From assembly GCA_021793375.1 (NCBI GenBank), contig JAJYSY010000002.1, positions 21,745 to 85,744 of the forward strand: DNA of 64,000 nt. Direction: 5' to 3'. The notes under the pieces are model-generated. The model searched no databases and had not been told where the DNA came from. It was given only the letters and a program-made list of their open reading frames with translations. The DNA is from Bacteroidota bacterium. GTDB taxonomy: Bacteria; Bacteroidota; Bacteroidia; Flavobacteriales; Flavobacteriaceae. Position 1 is the stretch's first letter. Each line of letters begins with the position of its first letter. Of the stretch, positions 44,129 to 53,167 are shown piece after piece. A program made the translations under genes and the position numbers.

Positions 44129-44150
44129 CAATATGACAAATATCATATTG
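44129..44150. promoter_or_regulatory. Perfect inverted repeat, operator of the YceI operon
   Basis: CAATATGA and TCATATTG, 8-base perfect arms with a 6-base spacer. On the minus strand its TTG lies about 20 bases ahead of a TTCTTTG-type -7 element, so a bound protein would overlap -33. Shape fits a dimeric regulator (Crp/Fnr, MarR or Rrf2 types). Two further ATCATATT boxes lie at 44210 and 44232. Confidence 0.55.
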
Positions 44151-44209
44151 ACAATAAAATCCACTTTTTATTTATTTTTTATGAAGTAAAATGCTTATTT
44201 ATAACTAAA

Positions 44210-44239
44210 ATCATATTCAAACCTGATCTATATCATATT
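44210..44239. repeat. Two ATCATATT boxes 22 bases apart
   Basis: ATCATATT at 44210-44217 and at 44232-44239, start to start 22 bases (about two helix turns). The same octamer is part of the perfect inverted repeat at 44129-44150. The rest of the roughly 385-base gap 44079-44464 holds only AT-rich sequence without a gene or RNA. Confidence 0.45.
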
Positions 44240-44464
44240 TTTAAAATTCATTAAGAAAAACCTATAATCCATGAATTTTTAATAATCTATTCTATTTTAA
44301 AAAAAGCTTTTTCTCTTTTATCAACTCATAAAATACATTTTGTTTAATTTTGATTTGCTTTTTTCTGTTTTTAGCATTTTTATTAAATAAGAAAAGTGGT
44401 TTTTAAATTCTCTTTTTGGGAATACTTATTTTTTGCGTAATATTCAACTTTAAAATATTGGTAT

Positions 44465-45529
44465 ATGAAATCGGAAAACAGCAAAACAATTCTTCTTACC
44501 GGAGGAGCAGGATTTATAGGTTCTCATCTTGTTCGACATTTGGTAAAAAAATATCCTTTTTATCAAATCATAAATTTAGATGCACTCACTTATGCAGGAA
44601 ATCTTGAAAACCTTAAAGATATTGAAGAAGCTGAAAATTATACTTTTATAAAAACCGATATCACAAATGCAGAAAAAATTCAAGCTTTGTTTAATGCTTA
44701 TAAGTTTGACAGCGTTATTCATCTTGCAGCAGAATCTCATGTAGATCGCTCCATTTCTGATCCTTTAGCTTTTGCAAAAACCAATATTTTAGGAACGATG
44801 AACCTGCTCAACTCTTTTAAAAACCTTTGGCAAAATCAATGGAAGGATAAACTGTTTTATCATATCAGCACTGATGAAGTTTATGGCAGTTTAGGAAAAA
44901 CCGGTTTTTTTACAGAAACCACAGCTTATGATCCTAACTCTCCTTATTCTGCTTCAAAAGCTTCTTCAGATCATTTTGTGAGAGCTTATGGAGAAACTTA
45001 TGGTTTACCTTTTATCATCAGTAATTGTTCCAATAATTATGGCCCTTATCAATTTCCGGAAAAACTAATTCCGCTTTTTATCAATAATATTATTTTAAAT
45101 AAAAAACTCCCGGTTTACGGAGCAGGAAAAAACACCAGAGATTGGCTTTATGTGGTAGATCACGCCAAAGCGATTGATAAGGTTTTTCACGAAGGAAAAC
45201 AAGGAGAAACTTACAACATCGGAGGATTTAATGAGTGGACTAATATTGATTTAATCAACTTATTATGTGATTTGATGGATGAAAAATTAAATCGTCCGGT
45301 TGGAGAATCTAAAAAATTAATCTCTTATGTAAAAGATCGTCCCGGACATGATTTTAGATATGCTATTGATGCTTCAAAAATCAAAAATGAACTCGGTTGG
45401 AAACCCAGTGTAAATTTTGAACAAGGCTTAGAAAAAACTATTGATTGGTATTTAAAAAACCAAAAATGGTTAGAAAATGTAACCAGTGGAGAATATTTGA
45501 AGTATTATGAAAAGCAGTATGGAAATTGA
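44465..45529 (+). CDS. rfbB: dTDP-glucose 4,6-dehydratase
   Basis: NAD-dependent short-chain dehydrogenase-fold enzyme of 354 residues, converting dTDP-D-glucose to the 4-keto-6-deoxy sugar, first committed step to dTDP-rhamnose and related sugars. NAD motif TGGAGFIGSH at about residues 12-21, STDEVYG, catalytic YSASKAS, and the C-terminal GWKPSVNFEQGLEKTIDWY. Length typical. No rfbA, rfbC, rfbD or glycosyltransferase gene is next to it, so it is an orphan, possibly the right end of a surface-sugar locus elsewhere or a transferred single gene. Confidence 0.92.
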   Translation: MKSENSKTILLTGGAGFIGSHLVRHLVKKYPFYQIINLDALTYAGNLENLKDIEEAENYTFIKTDITNAEKIQALFNAYKFDSVIHLAAESHVDRSISDPLAFAKTNILGTMNLLNSFKNLWQNQWKDKLFYHISTDEVYGSLGKTGFFTETTAYDPNSPYSASKASSDHFVRAYGETYGLPFIISNCSNNYGPYQFPEKLIPLFINNIILNKKLPVYGAGKNTRDWLYVVDHAKAIDKVFHEGKQGETYNIGGFNEWTNIDLINLLCDLMDEKLNRPVGESKKLISYVKDRPGHDFRYAIDASKIKNELGWKPSVNFEQGLEKTIDWYLKNQKWLENVTSGEYLKYYEKQYGN

Positions 45530-45550
45530 TAAACTAAATATTAAATATAA

Positions 45551-46441
45551 ATGACAAAACCTTTAGGAAAAAAACTAACAGTTTATATGATTGATGGGAC
45601 GTCTTATGGTCCAAGATTAGGTGAAATAGGTAATTGGGTAGGTAAATCTATATATAGTCCAAGATCAACAATTAATAAAATAATAAATAGAGATGAATTT
45701 AATAGTCCAGGAGTATATTGTCTTAAAGGAGATCCTTTAGATGATGCTTATGAAGAAAAAATTTATATAGGAGAAGCTGAAAATATAAAAGTTAGAATTA
45801 AGCAACACCTTAGCAGTCCTGATAAAGATTTTAAAGAACTTATTTTTTTTGTCAGCAAAGATGAATGGTTAACTAAAACTCAAATAAAATATTTAGAGTC
45901 AAGACTTATACAGTTAGCTATTGAGGCCAAGACTGCTCAAATAGATAATGGAAACATACCTTCGCTTCCCACATTACATGAAGCAGATATTTCTGATATG
46001 GAATATTTTTTAGAACAAATTAAATTAATTTTACCTATAATGGGTTTTAAATTTTTAAATGCCTCTACTGTTAAAAAGGAAGTAAATCAAGATTTTTCTA
46101 AAAAACCTCATCATACTTATCAAATAAAATCTAAATCATTTAAAGCTAAAATGATTGAAACAGATCAAGGTTATATTGTTTTAAAAAATAGTGAAGCAAA
46201 AAGTAAATTATCAAATTCTTGTACAGAAACTTATAGAAATTTACGTCGTAAATTATTAGAAACTGGTATATTAATAAAAAAGACAGAATATAAATTAGTT
46301 TTTACAGAAGACACAGTTTTTAATAGTCCAAGTGCTGCATCAAACATGGTGTTAGGTAGAAATTCAAATGGTTTTATGGAATGGGTTGATAAATATGGAA
46401 AAACATTTAAAAAAGTTCAGGAAGATATTAATAAGCAATAA
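45551..46441 (+). CDS. GIY-YIG nuclease-like protein with DUF4357 domain
   Basis: 296 residues. The GIY-YIG fold begins GVYCLKGDPLDDAYEEKIYI and continues GEAENIKVRIKQHL, the pattern VYxLxG...YIGEa..VxxRikqH of the superfamily; TKTQIKYLESRLIQLA adds the conserved glutamate. Residues about 215-292 (TETYRNLRRKLLETG, NSPSAASNMVLGRNSNG) match the DUF4357 domain that often accompanies GIY-YIG. A DNA-cutting role is inferred; the tyrosine pair of the classical motif is altered. It uses GGT, ATA and AAT far more than its neighbours, suggesting transfer. Starts 21 bases after rfbB. Confidence 0.8.
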   Translation: MTKPLGKKLTVYMIDGTSYGPRLGEIGNWVGKSIYSPRSTINKIINRDEFNSPGVYCLKGDPLDDAYEEKIYIGEAENIKVRIKQHLSSPDKDFKELIFFVSKDEWLTKTQIKYLESRLIQLAIEAKTAQIDNGNIPSLPTLHEADISDMEYFLEQIKLILPIMGFKFLNASTVKKEVNQDFSKKPHHTYQIKSKSFKAKMIETDQGYIVLKNSEAKSKLSNSCTETYRNLRRKLLETGILIKKTEYKLVFTEDTVFNSPSAASNMVLGRNSNGFMEWVDKYGKTFKKVQEDINKQ

Positions 46442-46517
46442 ACTTTTTAAGATAAAATACTTTCTTTCATTTTCCAAAATTCTTTATTTTTAAGCAATTT
46501 GATCAGTATAAGGAAGT

Positions 46518-47585
46518 ATGAAAAATATTCATCATCACAAAAACAGACAAGTTTTAAATCGGAAAAGAGTTAATCCCACAGATTTTACTTATACAGGAAA
46601 TAACGCAGAGAGTACTAAAGTCGATTTTTATCAATACAGCAAAAAAGATTTCTTTTCTTCAGAAAATACTTCCTTAAAAGATTTACAGTTTTCCGACACA
46701 GATTTCAATGTAAAATGGATAGCTGTTTATGGTTTAAAAGAAGTGGATGATATTATTCAATTTGGTCAAAAAAATAATATTCATCGCTTATCTATTCAAG
46801 ATATTTTAGATCTCAATCAAAGAACAAAATTTCAAAAGTTTGACAATTATTCTTTTTTGGTTTTAAAAACTATGAACGCCAAAGAAAATCAATTAAAAAC
46901 TGAACAAATCAGCATAATAATAAAAGATAATTATCTGATTTCTTTTCAAGAAAAAAACACTCCTATTTTTGAACATATCAAACAAAGGTTAACGAAAAAC
47001 AAAGGAATAATCAGAGAAAAAAATGTGGGATATTTACTTTTCACCATCATTGAATCTCTATTAGATGATTATTTTAAAGTCTTAAATCAAATTGAAACTA
47101 AAACTAATCTTATTAATTTTCATCTTGATGAAGACCCTTCTGCTGAAGATTTAAGTTTATTGGAAAACTATAAAAAAAGAGTTTATTTTATTAAAAAATC
47201 AATTTTACCTTTAAAAGAATTCACCTTAAAATTTGAAAGAAAAGAACTCTCTTTTATCGATGAGGAATTGTATAAATATTTTTTTGAAATAAAAGATTTA
47301 TACCTCACCATTATTGATGAATGCGATGCGATCATCAACTCTATAGAAAGCGATATCAATCTCTTTTTTTCTATTCAAGGACAACGCATGAACAACATCA
47401 TGAAAACGCTGACTGTGATGGCCACAATTTTTATTCCGTTGACTTTTATTGCCGGGGTTTATGGAATGAATTTTAGCAATATGCCCGAATTGGATTCTCC
47501 CTACGGATATATTGCCACTTGGATTCTTTTTGTGGTAATCGCTGTAGCTTTATTGATTTATTTTAAAAAGAAAAAGTGGTTTTAA
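46518..47585 (+). CDS. corA: CorA-family magnesium/cobalt channel
   Basis: Divalent-cation channel of 355 residues. A large cytoplasmic part (about 1-290) leads to two membrane helices at the C-terminus; the first ends with the selectivity motif YGMNF (GVYGMNFSNMPEL), the second is followed by a basic tail (YFKKKKWF). Full length. It converges with the MutS-like gene after six bases, with no visible terminator between. Magnesium uptake is the likely role. Confidence 0.94.
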   Translation: MKNIHHHKNRQVLNRKRVNPTDFTYTGNNAESTKVDFYQYSKKDFFSSENTSLKDLQFSDTDFNVKWIAVYGLKEVDDIIQFGQKNNIHRLSIQDILDLNQRTKFQKFDNYSFLVLKTMNAKENQLKTEQISIIIKDNYLISFQEKNTPIFEHIKQRLTKNKGIIREKNVGYLLFTIIESLLDDYFKVLNQIETKTNLINFHLDEDPSAEDLSLLENYKKRVYFIKKSILPLKEFTLKFERKELSFIDEELYKYFFEIKDLYLTIIDECDAIINSIESDINLFFSIQGQRMNNIMKTLTVMATIFIPLTFIAGVYGMNFSNMPELDSPYGYIATWILFVVIAVALLIYFKKKKWF

Positions 47586-47591
47586 TAGTTT

Positions 47592-49376
47592 TTATTCTTC
47601 CACGATTTCCATTTTTCTCAACAAAAAACTCGCATTCATATTTTGACAAATTCCTTTTTTAAATTTATAATCAAAGTATAATTCATCATCGATGATTTCT
47701 GCGTCAAAATAATGATTTTTCACCTGCGGTAATTTATCTGAAACTTCACACAAACTCAAATCATGAGTAGCTATAATTCCGGTGGAGTGCGAAGCCACTA
47801 ATTTTTCTAAAAATTTACGTGACCCAATGGCTTTATCTTTAGAGTTTGTTCCTTTTAAAATCTCATCTAAAACAATAAAATATTTATCCGTTTTTAATTG
47901 ATCAACAATAAATTTTAAACGCGATAATTCTGCATAAAAATAAGAAGACTCTTCAGCCAAAGAATCTACTGTTCGCATACTGGTAATTAATTTTATCGGG
48001 GTGTATTCACAAAAAGAAGCACGAACCGGCAAACCTATATTACTCATTAAAATTTGCAAAGAAATTGTTCTTAAAAAAGTGCTTTTCCCCGCCATATTTG
48101 CTCCGGTGATGATTAAAAAATCTTCTTTTTCAATTTTTACATCATTGGCAACAGCTTCTTTTTCAGGAATTAACGGATGAACAGCATTTTTCGCATTTAA
48201 AATCGTTTTAGAATCTGTGATTTTAGGAAAAGTATATTGTTGATGATTGAAAGCAAAATTCCCTAAAGTGTTGTAAGCATCTATTTCTGCGATTACTTTA
48301 AACCAAATTTCAACTTGATCAATATTGTTTTTCATCCATTTTTCCAATCGCGCAGCTTGTCTTAAATCCCATAATAAAAGTCCATTTCCCAAAAATCCGA
48401 AAAGCAAGTTATTTCTTTGATCTAATGCATCAATAGCTTTTGAAAAATCTTGCAAAATCAAACTGGCTTTTCGGGTTGATGAGGAAAACAATTGTTGATT
48501 TTTTAATGTTTTTTCAGCTGTAAACTCTGTGTTTTCAATCAACTTTACCAACTGATAATATTGCCTAAAAACCTTTTGCATTTTACTGATTTGAGCAGAT
48601 AAAAGATTTACTTTTTTTACATAAAATCCGGAGATTAACAATCCTAAAAAGAACCATAAAACCAACCAGCCCACCAAAATTATGTCTGTTAAATAAGCAA
48701 GAATTAATCCTGCTGAAATTCCGGTGAAAACCCATGAAAAAAGCCGGGCTTTTTTAGGGGTAAAAAAAGAGTGATTTTGTAAAACTTCTAAGTTTTTTTG
48801 AGGATTTTCTGTTTCGTCTTCCTCTGTTTTTGTCAACAAAGACAAAGCTGAAAATTCTTGTCTGAATTCTATTTTTTCACTTAAATCTTTTATTGCTTCT
48901 TGTTTTTCTATTATTTCATCAATAGAATTTTCTGTTAGGATTTCCACCAGCTTTTTTTCTCCTTGCTCAAGTGCGGTTCTGTTGAGGTATTGAAAAAAAG
49001 ATTTTTCGCCAAAAAGATCAACATCCTGACTAAATTCATGTTTTGGATTTTCATATTTTTTTCCATTTGGCAAATGCGAAAAATTTCCTTTTAAAATCTC
49101 TATTTCATTTTCATTAATATGAATTAAAGCTTCTAATTTATTTTTCTTTTGTTGAAGATTTACATGTCGAGAAACCAAATAAAAAAATAAAGTTAAGCCT
49201 ATTAAAATCTCTGCTATAATCAATTGGGTGTTTCCCCATAAAAAATAAACACCGACAAATATTAAAATAAACACTGCCAACCTCAACATACTTGAAGCCA
49301 ACAAAAGTTTTTTTATACTTTTTAATTCTTGTGTAAAAAGTCTAATTTTATCTGCGTAAATCTCAGTTTTGGTCAT
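47592..49376 (-). CDS. Membrane-anchored MutS-family ATPase
   Basis: MutS paralogue of 594 residues without the mismatch-binding N-domain. Membrane segments occur at about residues 24-65 (two) and 212-252 (two); the C-terminal domain has the Walker A ITGANMAGKSTFLRTIS near residue 426, RTVDSLAEESSYFYAELSRL, Walker B IVLDEILKGTNSKD and a final ATHDLSLCEV. Such truncated MutS proteins with hydrophobic helices are common in Bacteroidota and their role is unknown; ordinary mismatch repair is unlikely given the membrane location. Single gene, convergent with corA. Confidence 0.88.
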   Translation of the reverse strand: MTKTEIYADKIRLFTQELKSIKKLLLASSMLRLAVFILIFVGVYFLWGNTQLIIAEILIGLTLFFYLVSRHVNLQQKKNKLEALIHINENEIEILKGNFSHLPNGKKYENPKHEFSQDVDLFGEKSFFQYLNRTALEQGEKKLVEILTENSIDEIIEKQEAIKDLSEKIEFRQEFSALSLLTKTEEDETENPQKNLEVLQNHSFFTPKKARLFSWVFTGISAGLILAYLTDIILVGWLVLWFFLGLLISGFYVKKVNLLSAQISKMQKVFRQYYQLVKLIENTEFTAEKTLKNQQLFSSSTRKASLILQDFSKAIDALDQRNNLLFGFLGNGLLLWDLRQAARLEKWMKNNIDQVEIWFKVIAEIDAYNTLGNFAFNHQQYTFPKITDSKTILNAKNAVHPLIPEKEAVANDVKIEKEDFLIITGANMAGKSTFLRTISLQILMSNIGLPVRASFCEYTPIKLITSMRTVDSLAEESSYFYAELSRLKFIVDQLKTDKYFIVLDEILKGTNSKDKAIGSRKFLEKLVASHSTGIIATHDLSLCEVSDKLPQVKNHYFDAEIIDDELYFDYKFKKGICQNMNASFLLRKMEIVEE

Positions 49377-49560
49377 TTAAATAAATTTGCGTAAAAATAT
49401 AAATATCAATCTGATAATCCTTATTATTTATAAAGAGCTTAAGCAGAATTTTATTTATTTATGAAAAATTCAAATTCTCTTTGAAATTCCTTATTATTGA
49501 CACGATTAACCTGAATAAATATTTATTTTTTTGAATCTTGCATTCAATTGCTGAAATTTT

Positions 49561-51576
49561 ATGTCAACCTCTACCCTTTTTCTAATTTTATTAATTGCGT
49601 TTATTGCTGCCGGATTGGCTTTAGGACAATATTATTTCTTTAAACGTCAACAAAATTGGTGGAGATTTTCTTTTTTAAGATTTCTCACTTATTTTTCGCT
49701 TTTATTGCTTTTGGTTAATCCAAAAATACGCCATCAAACTTTTCATATAGAAAAACCATCTTTGGTTTTAACGGTAGATAATTCTCGATCAATAAAAGAG
49801 TTTAAACAAGAAAGTGAAGTAATTCAATTTGTAGAAAATTTAAAAAACAATTCAGATTTAAAAAACAAATTTGAAATTGAATCTTATTCTTTTGGAGAAA
49901 ATTTTGAGCACCGAGATACTTTTGATTTTTCTGAAAATCAAACTCATATCAGTTCTGTTTTTTCTAACTTAAAAAGAATTTATCCTTCACAAACTGCTCC
50001 CACAATTCTAATTAGTGATGGAAATCAAACTATGGGAAGAGACTATGAGTTTGAAGCTATAGATTTTGTTCAACCTATTTTTCCGGTTGTGGTTGGCGAT
50101 ACCACCACTTACGAAGATTTAAAAATCGACAGATTAAATGTAAATCGTTATGCTTTTTTAAATAATAAATTTCCTGTAGAAGTTTTTGTCAGCTATAATG
50201 GAAATAAAAATATTTCTCAAAAACTAAGTATAAAACAAGGAAATCAAACTTTATTTTCAAAAACTTTAGATTTTAACAAAGATAAATCTGCTGAAATTGT
50301 TCAAGCGGAATTAACTGCAAATAGTGTTGGCGTGCACACTTATAAAACGGTGATTGAAAATTTACCCAAAGAAAAAAACACAGAAAACAACCAGCAACAG
50401 TTTGCAGTAGAAGTTATTGATCAACAAACCAATGTTTTGGTTTTATCTTCTTTTAAACATCCGGATTTGGGAGCATTTAAAAAAGCTATAGAAGCTAATC
50501 AACAGCGTTCTGTTGATATAAAATATACAGAAGAAGATTTTAATTTTGAAGATTACCAATTGGTGATTTTATATCAACCGGATCAGAATTTTAAATCTGC
50601 TTTTGAAAAAATTGAGCAATTGGAAATGAATTATTTGCTCATCACCGGAACAAAAACAGATTATCAGTTTTTAAACAAACAACAAGATTTTTTCCAGAAA
50701 GAAATCACTTCTCAAACAGAAGAGTTTTTGCCTTCTTATAATTCAAATTACAGCAATTTTCAGTTTGAAGATATAGGTTTTGATGATTATCCTCCTTTGT
50801 TTGATCAGTTTGGAGATCTGAAATTTAGTCAAGAACAACAGGTTTTATTATTTCAAAATATTGCAGGATATGAAAGTGATTTACCTTTATTATCTACCAC
50901 AGAAAAAGGAAATCGTAAATTTGGATTTTTATTTGGAGAAAATTTCTGGCAATGGAGAGGTAAGGCTTATAGAGATCAACAAAATTTTGAAGATTTTGAT
51001 GAATTTTCCGGGAAATTAATTCAGTATTTAGCTTCTACAAAACGAAAAGAAAGATTGAATATTGATTTTAAATCTTTTTATAATTCAGGAGAAAAAATTA
51101 TTTTTCAAGCTCATTATTTTGATGAAAATTACACTTTTGATCCCAGGGCAAAAATCACTGCACAAATCAAAAATAAAGAAACTAAGAAAACAGCTGAATT
51201 CCCTTTTTTGCTTAAAAACAACAGCTATGAAGTAAACCTCAGCAGTTTGGAAGCAGGAGAATATGAATTTGAAATAATTGTTGAAGAAAAAAACTTATCT
51301 AAATCAGGAGAATTTACCATCATTGAATTTGACATTGAAAAACAGTTTTTAAATGCTAATTATAAAAAATTAAGCAAAATTGCTGAAGACAAAGTTTTTT
51401 TCACCCACACTGAAGAGGAATTGATTGAAGAACTTTTAAACAATGAAAATTTTAAACCTGTGCAAAAATCAAATACCACAACTTCTCCTTTAATAGATTG
51501 GTGGTATCTTTTAATTATTATTACTGTTTCTTTAAGTGCAGAATGGTTTATGAGAAAATACAGCGGAATGATTTAA
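49561..51576 (+). CDS. VWA-like membrane protein
   Basis: 671 residues. Two N-terminal membrane segments (about 4-25 and 38-56), then VVLTVDNSRSIKEF with a von Willebrand A-like metal motif (DNSRS), a long extracytoplasmic beta-rich region and one membrane helix near residues 648-665. Layout mirrors the BatA-type protein at 13161 (645 residues), so the two are probably distant relatives. Function unknown; likely an envelope assembly or regulatory protein. A 25-base gap precedes the DUF2461 gene, so they may share an operon. Confidence 0.7.
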   Translation: MSTSTLFLILLIAFIAAGLALGQYYFFKRQQNWWRFSFLRFLTYFSLLLLLVNPKIRHQTFHIEKPSLVLTVDNSRSIKEFKQESEVIQFVENLKNNSDLKNKFEIESYSFGENFEHRDTFDFSENQTHISSVFSNLKRIYPSQTAPTILISDGNQTMGRDYEFEAIDFVQPIFPVVVGDTTTYEDLKIDRLNVNRYAFLNNKFPVEVFVSYNGNKNISQKLSIKQGNQTLFSKTLDFNKDKSAEIVQAELTANSVGVHTYKTVIENLPKEKNTENNQQQFAVEVIDQQTNVLVLSSFKHPDLGAFKKAIEANQQRSVDIKYTEEDFNFEDYQLVILYQPDQNFKSAFEKIEQLEMNYLLITGTKTDYQFLNKQQDFFQKEITSQTEEFLPSYNSNYSNFQFEDIGFDDYPPLFDQFGDLKFSQEQQVLLFQNIAGYESDLPLLSTTEKGNRKFGFLFGENFWQWRGKAYRDQQNFEDFDEFSGKLIQYLASTKRKERLNIDFKSFYNSGEKIIFQAHYFDENYTFDPRAKITAQIKNKETKKTAEFPFLLKNNSYEVNLSSLEAGEYEFEIIVEEKNLSKSGEFTIIEFDIEKQFLNANYKKLSKIAEDKVFFTHTEEELIEELLNNENFKPVQKSNTTTSPLIDWWYLLIIITVSLSAEWFMRKYSGMI

Positions 51577-51603
51577 GCTGTGAAAATTAAAATTTAAGAC
51601 AAC

Positions 51604-52281
51604 ATGCAAACAATTCCAAAAGAGGCTTTAGACTTTTTAGAGGATTTAAAAAACAATAATAATCGAGAATGGTTTAATGAACGAAAATCCAAGTTTAAAG
51701 ATTTAGAAAAACAGATGAAATCTTTTTATGCAGAAGTAGAAATGCTTTTAAATAAAGAAGATGATATTCAACGCACCAAAGCTTATCGCATTTATAGAGA
51801 TATTCGTTTTTCAAAAGATAAAACTCCTTATAAAAAACATTTTGCTGCTATTTTTATCAGAAGAAAACCGGCTTTGAGAGGCAGTTATTATATACATATT
51901 CAACCCGGCGGAAAATCTCATATTGGTGGTGGTTTTTGGAAACCCAACCGAGACGCTTTATGGAGAGTCAGAAAAGAATGGGAAATCGATGCAGAAGAAA
52001 TCAAAGAGATTTTAACAAATCCGACTTTTAAAAAACATTGGAGAGAAATGAAAGGAGACTCTTTAAAAACTGCTCCCAGAGGATTTGATAAGAATCATCC
52101 GGATATAGATTTAATCAATTATAAACAATGGATTTTCAGTCAATCTTTTTCAGATAAAGAAGTTCTTGCGGAAGATTTTGCAGAAAAAACAACAACATAT
52201 TTTAAAAACTTAAGACCTTTTTTTGATTATATGTCTGTTATTTTAACCACAGATTTAAACGGTGTTTCAATTTTAGAATAA
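51604..52281 (+). CDS. DUF2461 family protein
   Basis: 225 residues, family TIGR02453/DUF2461, recognised from DFLEDLKNNNNREWFNERKS at the N-terminus, RIYRDIRFSKDKTPYKKHF near residue 60 and SYYIHIQPGGKSHIGGGFWK near residue 100. Present in many bacteria and fungi; no function established. Cytoplasmic. Three bases upstream of truA, so co-transcribed with it. Confidence 0.88.
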   Translation: MQTIPKEALDFLEDLKNNNNREWFNERKSKFKDLEKQMKSFYAEVEMLLNKEDDIQRTKAYRIYRDIRFSKDKTPYKKHFAAIFIRRKPALRGSYYIHIQPGGKSHIGGGFWKPNRDALWRVRKEWEIDAEEIKEILTNPTFKKHWREMKGDSLKTAPRGFDKNHPDIDLINYKQWIFSQSFSDKEVLAEDFAEKTTTYFKNLRPFFDYMSVILTTDLNGVSILE

Positions 52282-52284
52282 AAC

Positions 52285-53100
52285 ATGCAACCTAAAAGAT
52301 TTTATTATTTAATAAAACTCCAATATTTGGGTTTTAGATATCACGGCTGGCAAAAACAACCTCAACTCAAAACTGTTGAAAGAATGGTGGAACGCACCAC
52401 AAATTATGTTTTGCGAAGTCTTTTGGATATAGAAAACAGATTCAAATTATTGGCTTGTGGAAGAACTGATGCTATGGTTTCTGCACATCAAACTTATGTG
52501 GAATTATTTTTAGAGGAAACGCCTTTGGATTTAGAAGAATTTTTTCCGCTTTTCAATAGAAATTTACCCCAAGATATTCGGGCTTTAGCTATCACAGAAA
52601 CAGATGCAAAATTTAATATTATTCAACATCCACAAGAGAAAGAATATTTATATTTTTTCAGTTTTGGCGAAAAAACACATCCTTTTTGTGCGCCTTTTAT
52701 GACAAATGTGGTAGAAAATTTAGATTTGGATTTGATGAAAAAAGCAGCTTTGCTTTTTAAAGGAAAACACGATTTTTGGTCTTATACTTTTCGTCCTACA
52801 CCACATACACAAACAAAGGGAGAAATCTTAAATTGTGAAATTGTTGAAAATGATTTGCTTTCTGCTAATTTTTTTCCTGAGAAAAGTTATGTTTTAAAAA
52901 TTAAAGCCGCCGGATTTAAACGTCATCAAATCAGATTAATTATGGGAATTTTATTACAACTGGGGAAAGGAGAGGTGGATTTTTCTTTTATAGAAAAAAC
53001 TTTAAATGCAGAAAATAAAATTTCATTAGATTATGTAGCGCCTGCCTCCGGGTTGATGTTAAATTCTGTGGAATTTTTGAATTTAAAAAATAAAAATTAA
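52285..53100 (+). CDS. truA: tRNA pseudouridine synthase A
   Basis: 271 residues, makes pseudouridine at positions 38-40 of tRNA anticodon stems. Features: YLGFRYHGWQKQPQLKTVE at the start, catalytic aspartate in ACGRTDAMVSAHQ, and FKRHQIRLIMGILLQLGKGE near the C-terminal end. The catalytic block usually reads RTDxGVHA; here it reads RTDAMVSAH, so it may be a divergent TruA or a TruA-like paralogue. It follows DUF2461 after three bases. Confidence 0.82.
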   Translation: MQPKRFYYLIKLQYLGFRYHGWQKQPQLKTVERMVERTTNYVLRSLLDIENRFKLLACGRTDAMVSAHQTYVELFLEETPLDLEEFFPLFNRNLPQDIRALAITETDAKFNIIQHPQEKEYLYFFSFGEKTHPFCAPFMTNVVENLDLDLMKKAALLFKGKHDFWSYTFRPTPHTQTKGEILNCEIVENDLLSANFFPEKSYVLKIKAAGFKRHQIRLIMGILLQLGKGEVDFSFIEKTLNAENKISLDYVAPASGLMLNSVEFLNLKNKN

Positions 53101-53167
53101 TCAGAAATTTATCAATTTTTCAAGAAGAGAAGTAAGAGTCTTAAGAAATGTTTATTTTTACAAAACT

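Noticed and set aside
44079..44464. Small RNA or hidden gene in the YceI-rfbB gap
   Set aside because: No terminator, no open frame and no stable hairpin besides the operator-like repeats.
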